From positions 121,036,431 to 121,100,430 of the forward strand of contig NC_088781.1 of NCBI RefSeq assembly GCF_958450345.1: a stretch of DNA of 64,000 bases, given 5' to 3'. Position numbers and translations under genes: made by a program. A model generated the notes under the pieces. The model searched no databases. It saw only the letters and a list, made by a program, of their open reading frames with translations, and had not been told where the DNA came from. Shown in pieces: positions 49,301-58,300 of this stretch. Every line of letters starts with the position of its first letter. The stretch's first letter is position 1. The DNA is from Calliphora vicina (lineage: Eukaryota; Arthropoda; Insecta; Diptera; Calliphoridae).

Positions 49301-52300
49301 TGCTGTGGTAACCTTAGAAGTTTCACCAAAATGCACTACTGTGCGATTTGCGGCGGCAGCTTCTGAAGTGGGCGACCAATTCTGCAACTCTCCTGATCTT
49401 CCCAAACCACTATCGGTAGAGGCATCCATTCTAAGCATGGCTTTTTCGGGAGGTGACATTTTTTCAAAACCATAGGATTTACGTCTTATATGCCAGTCCG
49501 TGGAATTGGTATCCCTATATTTCAATCTAGATTCCAAACTATTGGTGGTATGTTTATTATTTACCTCTTCGGTTTTGTTGGTAACTCTATATCTGTCGGG
49601 ACTTTTTTCGTAATTTCTTTTAATTTTCGTTTGATCATTTACAATATGTTCCACCATGGGATTTGTATCGTTATGTATTTGTTGATTGAGTAGAAAGTCC
49701 TCCTTGTACAAGGACTCATCTGACAATTTCTTTAGTTTTCCCCTAATCTCCTTTAGAGATTCTGCCGTTAGGAACGAACTGCGCTTGGGTGTTAGTGGTG
49801 ATTTGGTTTCCTTATCAGCACTGCCATTCAATATACTACTTAGGGCGGCCAAATCTACATGATTATTACGCATGACTGTATTTAGCCGGCGACCGTTTTC
49901 CAATTCAGCTCTTATTTTCGATACGCTCACTGAGCTAGTGGGCAAATCGAGTGGTGGTCTTCGTGTCGCTATTGGCGAATTATATGACTGATTGGTTTTT
50001 GTAGATGATTGGAATGATCTTCTTAGTTTACTGACACGACGCCACTCGGCCGGTTCTTCGCTGTCAACACCTTGTATATCCCACTCAGTGCTTAAGTCGT
50101 CAGTGGAAATTGAGCGAGATCGTTGTAGGGAATTTACTGAGGATTCGTTGGGTATTTGTTGTCTTCGCAGATGACGAGAAGAGAGTCTGTAGAAAGGTTA
50201 AAATAAATAAAGGATAAAACAAAGATTATAGATAGGATAGATATAGATTATTTTTAATTAAAATATGGAAAGAGGTAGATAAGTAGAGTCTAATAAAATT
50301 GTGGATGAACAGCAGAGACTGATACGTTCAACTATAAAGTAAGCTAAAATAATCTATAGTCCTCATCATACAAATGTTCAAGCGAGAGGAGAGTAAAAGG
50401 TTATTGTACAAAAAGGTTAATGTACAAATTTACACATCGGAGAACCGTAGAATGCATTCCCCTTCAAAAAATGTTATAAAATTATATGATTTATAGGTTA
50501 GAATATTTAACGTCCGCCCCGCGAAAATTTGCTATATCATATTTGAGTCACAGAACCCTTGATATAAACAATTCATCAGTATTGTTCTTATTGATGATTA
50601 AATCCAGTTTACTATTGTATATATGGTCGTAATCCCCAGTTCATAACTATAGAATATAGAATGGCTGACTTTCTCTGAGTTCTCAGTTGAGTTGGATGTT
50701 ATATAATCTTTGCGAAGTAATCTTCAAGCATTTATAAAATATATAATTTATTTAGCTGTTTACACAAGGTCAAAAATATTATCTTATTTTTCAACAGACA
50801 ATTCGATTACACATTGGTTTATTATTCAGCTTATTCTACCTTGTCCCAGATTTTCCGCATGGAAAGACAATTCTTCTACGTTTACTACTATTAAAAGTTT
50901 AACGAAGGAACAAAGTCAAGGAAGACTTCCACCTTGAATCGCATTGTTAAGAAAACTAACTCTGAAATATCCTGGATGACTTACAAGATATTTCCCAATC
51001 GCTGATTGCAAGGTAAAAGAAAGAAATGTCATCTATGTAGTATCTTCCGATAACAGCCACATCAGGGCTGATAATTCTCCTTCTTGTGATTTTCACCAGA
51101 TAACTCTTCTTTTTTAAACTCTCCCTCTAAACTTGAATATGTGCTCTTAAGCATGCTAACTATCGATACCATTAAGAAATCAAGGAGCCTAAATTCTTTC
51201 AATAATACCCTCCAAGAGGAAGATAACACAGAATATTATAACTTCGTGTAAAGGTTGTCATAGGGACTTTTACTGCAGGCTGGGCAAATGTTAAGAACGG
51301 CACTTTATGTCTATTCAGGACCAGTTAATATTAATCCGGATGACACATCAGTTGTGCTAGAACTACTATTGTTTTCCACGACAGTGCAGACTTGTTTGGC
51401 TTCTGAAATAGTCAGTTGACGACCTCCAATTATGATATTCAGTCAAAATTATGCCCATAATCCGAAGGTTAATACAACATTTGTATTTCATTTGGGGTAA
51501 GAGGGTAAGAGTATATGTATGTAAGAGCGGAATATTCAATGCTAAAATTAAGCTTTTCCGGATTCTGATTTATAGCTTTTCAACACTAATTATAATACTA
51601 ATTCATTGGATAACATATTACACAGTGTGATGAGGGCAACGGTGAATTACTATATCTATCAGTGGAAAATGTGATAATAAGTCCAATATTTTATAATGGA
51701 TGTCTATATTGGTGGAGCGCAGCAGAGAAGAAAATATTTTGTGGATCAACTATTTACATCGGAATCATGGGTGCACTAGACCATCGGAGACTGTGGAAAC
51801 TATATTGCACCTAATTCCAATAGACTTTTACCTATACTAGGGTGAGACTCTCTGCCTTTGGATGATGGAGATCGAGAATGTATGTACTCACATTGTTCTT
51901 GTTTATGATTCCATCACTATTAAAAAAAAATCTGACTTTACAACGCTTCTTGCGGACTTGGGTAGGATGTTCAAAGTTCTTATTCCTTCCAGACGAGAAT
52001 GGAGGGGAGATAAGACGATGGCTCTAAGATGTATAGTAGCGTAGGACCTTTAGGAACTTTAATCCTAGTTTATTATCAAAAGAAACCAGGCGGTTATTGT
52101 GCAATTCAATTCGAAAGAAACCTTTTTAGAAATGCATACAAATTCGAACGATCTGCTTTTCGAAACTAATTGCATGGATTCGTTTGATAATGAACTAGTT
52201 CTCAATACCTTCAGACTAGCTGAGGAATGCAAAGTTTTATGTTAAATGAAATTTAGAGGCAGCTCTAACATCTTTGTCGACGTTCAGGCGGAACTTGTGT

Positions 52301-55300
52301 CACTTAAATCTTAAATACCACGTCTTCTAACTTATGGTGTTTTCTTTTCTGAGAAAAATGTTCCATTTATGTTACCATTGGCGCAGGGGTATGTTCCATT
52401 CTAGAAATGTATGCAAACATGCGAAGAGTTGCCGTTTTCCTTTCTAAATATGTTGCATAAATAAGTGGTAAATATGTTACATATTTCACCCTCAATTATA
52501 TTTCAGGGTGAGATAATACCCTTTTTTGCAACTGCGTTAAGTACTTTTTTGCAATTGAGTAACAGCTGATTTCTATTATTGACAATCAGTGTTGTTAATG
52601 CTGTTGGCAAACAAACACAACTGAATGTCGAAAGTCGCTTTAACAGTGTTATATATCGCTTTTTAATACAAAATTCATTCAATATTTGGGACGCTAAATA
52701 TACATTAGTGTTAAGTGTAAAATCAAGAAATTATTTTGTTCCATTCTAATAGAAAAAAATGTTTCACTTTGCAAGGGTGTGTGTAACATGATAATAATAT
52801 TACACATTTATAAGGCATCATTTTTTTTAGAAAAGAAAACACCATTAGTCAAACAACTTAAGGAAGAGGTGTCCAGGCTAGAACTTCTATTTGACCATAC
52901 TCTGTGCGTAGAGACAAATACGGTAAAAAGAAGTTAGGACATATATGTCTAAGCATCAGGCTTGGGCGGTAATGATTACATTGTGTAATATATTACTGGT
53001 ACATTACCATTACCTTGTAATTGTAATTGGATTTTTGCAATTACAATTACTTGTAATGTGTAATTGACCAATAGCACATTACAATTACATGTAATTGTAA
53101 TTGAATTTTTCAATTACAATTACAAGTAATTGTAATTGCAAAATTTTACATTACAATTACATGTAATTGTAATTGAAAAATGTCAATTACAATTACAAAA
53201 TTAAGAAAAAGTAATAGTAATATGACTAAAACTATGTAATGATTACTTTCAAAGTATTTATTATTAAAAAAATATAAAATTACAGAAGTTACCAATTACT
53301 TATTTTTATAGTGTGCAGTAGAATGCCGAAGACCAGTATATTATATAGTAACACATACATATCTACTGATGCATACTCGATTAATTAAATTAGTCTTCAG
53401 TTTCCCAAAAAAGATTGAAAATCTTTATATAAGTATAGTTTGTAAACAATAATTTTTAAATTTTTTCGAAGTACATATGTATATGGATTTTTAGCAACTT
53501 CGAATTCTCTGAAATTCAAAGTATACATTCTACTCATTTCAAGACGTATTAACTCGAAACTCCAACTTCATATCATTTTATATCCCTCTAAATTAGAACA
53601 TTTACTTCTCAGAACTAACATATTGACCATTTTTTAAATATGATGTACGAATATTGAACAAAATTAACAAACTATTTTTAAAACGAAGTAAATTTGTAAG
53701 TTATGATTTACATTTAAAAACTAGTAAGAGTACTATATTCGGCCGTGCCGAGTCTGAAATACCCTCCACCGAAATATGATGAGAATTATAGAAGTTACAT
53801 TGGTATAAAGATCCTATTATGTATGAGGATTGAGAAAAGGTCATTGAAATACTATTAAATAAATATATGAAATAATATAAAAATTGTTAAAAATACTATT
53901 TTGCGCAGAAGTTATTTCATTTTGATTGTAAAATAATTATATATAATTCAAGTGAAGAATCCGATTATAAAAAAGGGTATACAAATATATTTAGACATAG
54001 TTCAAAATTTTGCATACGGAAATTTGAATATACATATATTCGCGTTTAATGAATTTTCCGGATATGAGCCTTATATACGTGCAATATATAATTATGAACC
54101 CATAGTCTCAAAATCAAATAGTATGATTTCTGTCTATTTGAAACTGATTTCTGTTAAATTTTTGATCGATATAAATGTGCGTTAATGTATTTTTGGGTTG
54201 AGGGACATATGTGGGGCTATGACCTACTTGGTTCAGTAAAGATTTATTTTGGAGATTTGTGAAGGTTAATGAGTTTTCCGAAAATGTTTCTCATGCGAAG
54301 GCTATGACAATAATTTATCTTCATAAAATTGAGTACAGTGATTTTTATATATATTGAAATTTTTTGTTTCGAATTTCAACTTGATAACTATATTTGTAAG
54401 AAATTTATTACGATCTTATTCGGGAGTTGACCTTATATGGGAGGTATAGCCAAATATGGACTATATTCACAAAATCCTGTAGTATGATTTGCAAATATAA
54501 ATTACGGATAGGTATGGAATTTTTGTTCAATATTAATATTTTTTAGATATTTATGCAGCTTAATGTGTTCGTAAATGGTCCTTATATGGTCCTTAAGAAT
54601 TGAGTAATAAATCCTCGAAAATTTTACATTTTTTAATTCTTTATGCAATTATTTTATATCTTTGACGAAATAATATTTTTAAAAATAGTATCAAAGTTTT
54701 TAAAAATATGTTTAAATGAGCTTTAAAAAAACATATTTCATTAAAACCGTTAAAGAAACCTGAAACCGGTCGAGTTTACAAAGATGAAAAAAACGGTAAA
54801 CCGGTTTAATATTTATAAATGTAATTGAATTTAAAGTAACTAAATTACTTTTTAATAAATTACATATGCTTTTTCTATCAATTACAATTACTGGTAATTG
54901 TTACAATTACTGTTAATTGTAATTGAATTTTTCAAATTACAATTACATGTAATTGTAATTGAAAAATCGCAATTACAATTACCAGTAATTGTAATCATAA
55001 TTCTTCAATTACAATTACATGTAATTGTAATTTGAAATTATCAATTGCAATTACACCTAAAGTAATTTAATGGAAAATGTAATTGGCATCGCCCAAGCCT
55101 GCTAAGCATAACGATCTATCAAGGGTATCAGAAAAATTATTGTGTGACCTTATTGCATAAATGCCTACGACAGGTTTTATATGATACTCATTTTACCAAT
55201 TCAATTTCAAATTGCGACTTGATCTAGTTCATCGATATTATTGAGAGGCGTGGTGAGCCGTGAGCTACCACATTAACCTACCAAAACGATTGATCACTGC

Positions 55301-58300
55301 ATGAGATGACGAAAGTAATAAGGTAATAGCCCAGAGAATTGCCAAGAGGATTTCCGACAGGGTAACACCAATTCTAAGGCAGGAACAAGCTGGATGCAGA
55401 CCCCATAAGTCCAAACATCGACCACATAAACAGCCTACGTGTTATTGTGGAACAATCTGTAGAGTGGCGCTCACCAATGTATCTATGCTTCATAGACTTC
55501 GAGAAGACCTTTGATAAACTAAACCACGATGTGATATGGAGTTCATTGGCATGTAGGAGAATACCTTTCATACTTATACGCCTTATAAACATGGCAAATT
55601 GCTAAGTGAAACTGTGAGAGTTGGGATAGGTGTCCGACAGAAATGTGTCCTGTCACCAATTCCATTTAATATAGTTCTGGAAACATATTGTAGGGATTTT
55701 AGGATTGCCTAAACGATCTTGATTATGCTGACGATATTTGTCTACTTGCTCGCAGCTACTCTGATCTCGCGGCAAACTTACGAAGCGTATCGCTTGCAGC
55801 GAAATCAGCAGTTTTGAAAATAACTGTCACGAACACAACAACTTTATGTATTAATGTAACCTCCGGAATTTATTTGCAATTAGTGCAAGCGAAATAGAGA
55901 ACATCGATAATCGCTTGTAGAAGGCAAGTCAAACATTTAGCAGCCTAAAACCTAGTTGGATATCCCCCTTTTTATCTCTGCTTACGAAAATTGCAATCTT
56001 TAATGCCAATGTAAAATTGACCCTTCTATGCGGCTGCGAAACTTGGAACGCTACCACTCGTGATATACGAAAAATGCAAGTATTCGTGAACCGCTGTCTT
56101 CGCAAGATCCTACACTGAGGGAAAAACGACGTTGTAAAATCGACAACGGTTGGTGTCATTTTGACACCATACGGTGTCACTTTTTTTCGACACCGTACGT
56201 TTACAATTTGTAAACAAATGGGTACGAATCGACAACGCAATGTTGTTAAATTATTCGCGACGCATTTCAACGTGAGTTGCTTTTTATAAGTGTGTTTTAA
56301 TTTTATTTACATTAAAAAATTTAAAATATTTTAATAAATAATAAAGGGTAATTGTGATGCAAATAAATGGTTTAAAACCCAAAATATAAAAGAAAGTGTA
56401 ATTGTGTTTGATTGCGAATTTGTGTTGATGCAGATGCAGATCCAGGCAGTGAAGTCAGTGAAGATCCAGGCAGAGAAGACCACCGAATCCAGTGACGACA
56501 TACAACTCCAAATCGAAACTTATAGTTTTTATATTTGTTTTATATTTAAGTATTGTATTAAAAAATGTAAAAAATAAAGAAATTGTTATTTATATTAATT
56601 ACCAAAAAAATAGAAACGACAAATTTTCAGAAGTCAAATCGTACACGAACGGTATCAAGTCGACAACTTATGGTGTAAAATTGACAACGGTCTGGTATCA
56701 AATCGTACACGAACGTTGTCAAATCGACAACGGATGGTGTCAATTCGGCAACGGAATGGTGTCATTTTTTCGTTGTCAAATTGACACCGTTCGTGTACAA
56801 TTTGTACACATACGGGGTTGATACACTATTGACACCGAATGGTGTCAAATTGTACACGGATGTGTTAATTTTTTCGCTGGGTGTACGCGTATTCCGGCCG
56901 AGAATCATATCTAATCATACGCTCTAGGAAAAACCCCTATCGATTTAAATAAGGAGACGAAAATGGCGTTGGATCGGTCACACTCATAGAAGCCAGACTA
57001 ACAACATCACTAGAACTGCCATAGACTTAAACCCGCAAGGGAACAGAAGAAGGGGACGCCCAGCTCATATATGGAGAAGACAGATTGAGGCCGAAGTAAA
57101 TGGCAAGAGTTGGGGAGAAGTGAACGTGTTAGCACAAAATAGAGAGATGTTCAAACATTTTATTGAACCTCTATACTCCTTGTAGGAACGATGAGAATTT
57201 ATATGTTTCAAAAATCGGCGATCTCTGAGAAATGCTTTTCGACCGAATAGACCACATCCAGCTAGAAATAGTGATTAGAATATTGGGCTGTAGCGGAGAG
57301 TGTGGGTGAAGATCGTGACTAGTCAATTCAACGTCGTGTGTGGAGTTCGTTTTATTTCATCAGGTCGCGGCCAACATTTGAATACAATTATCTTTAATTA
57401 TCTTTTGTGTACGATCATGAATCTACTCATGTAATCTTAGTTTTTCCTTTTTTAAATGAGTTTCTTTTTGAGATTTTTTTAATATAATGGATTTAACCGT
57501 AAATTTCTTTCAGCTGAAAAGCGGATTCACCATTAACCGTATTTTTTTTTAAATTTAAACTGTTGTTCATGCTGAGGTCTTTGAAGAGTAATGAGCTGAC
57601 TGTGGTTTAAAATGGTTCAAAGTCGATATGGGGAACCAAAGTCGGAAGTACCAGTATTTATATTTATAACTGGGCTGGCATTTTAAAAATTACTGGGGTA
57701 TTAATATCATTCATATTTTTAAAGAGAAATTAGTATTAAATTTTTATAAATTATTGTGATCTCATATAAATGTTTCAAATCAAACTTATCATAGTAAGGA
57801 GTGAGATCGAAAAATTCTTAACATACATATATGTTTATAAAAAAGAAACCACTAAACTTACAGCTTTAATTTTTTTTTTATTTGATTGAAATTATTATTA
57901 CAATTTACAAAAAAAATTATTTTTATAGTTTTAATCACTAGTGATGAAATTTTGAACCTTTTTCGGAAACCCTTCCATTAACGTTTTTATAGTGCTTTCT
58001 GTCACTTTGCTCGAACATGTAGTCCATCTCCGTTTAAAATCTACCACACTTTTGGACACCTTTTTTGTACTCTTCAATTCTCTTTTAACAAGAGCCCAAT
58101 ATCTCTCCACTGGCCTTAGCTCCGGGCAGTTTGGAGGATTTGCCTCTCTTGGTACAAATACCACATTATTGTTCTTGTACCACTCAAGGGCTTGTTTGCC
58201 ATAGTGACAGGATGCCAAGTCAGGCCAAAAATAAGTGGACACATTATGAAGTCTTATGAATGGAAGCAGCCTTTTTTGTAAACATTCCTTGATGTAAATT

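Larger units (their letters stand above)
52957..55101. mobile_element. hAT-type element, 2.15 kb, 8-bp TSD
   Basis: Ends CAGGCTTGGGCG on both strands, flanked by the perfect 8-bp duplication CTAAGCAT (52949-52956, 55102-55109). Both subterminal regions (52970-53210, 54850-55085) are dense AATTACATGTAATTGTAATT palindromic arrays. No transposase frame remains. The centre is occupied by an INE-1-like insertion from about 53723. Confidence 0.88.

Noticed and set aside
48683..50174. Several plus-strand frames of 60-98 aa
   Set aside because: Lie opposite exon B, whose frame and splice sites are well supported.
48460..50186. Naming the gene as a NUAK-type kinase from the GILK motif
   Set aside because: No kinase domain in the window and a four-residue motif is too weak; left unnamed.
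55929..56821. Frames of 109-113 aa across the MITE in the LINE
   Set aside because: Translations of the GGTGTCAAATTGACACC palindromes; no start context or homology.
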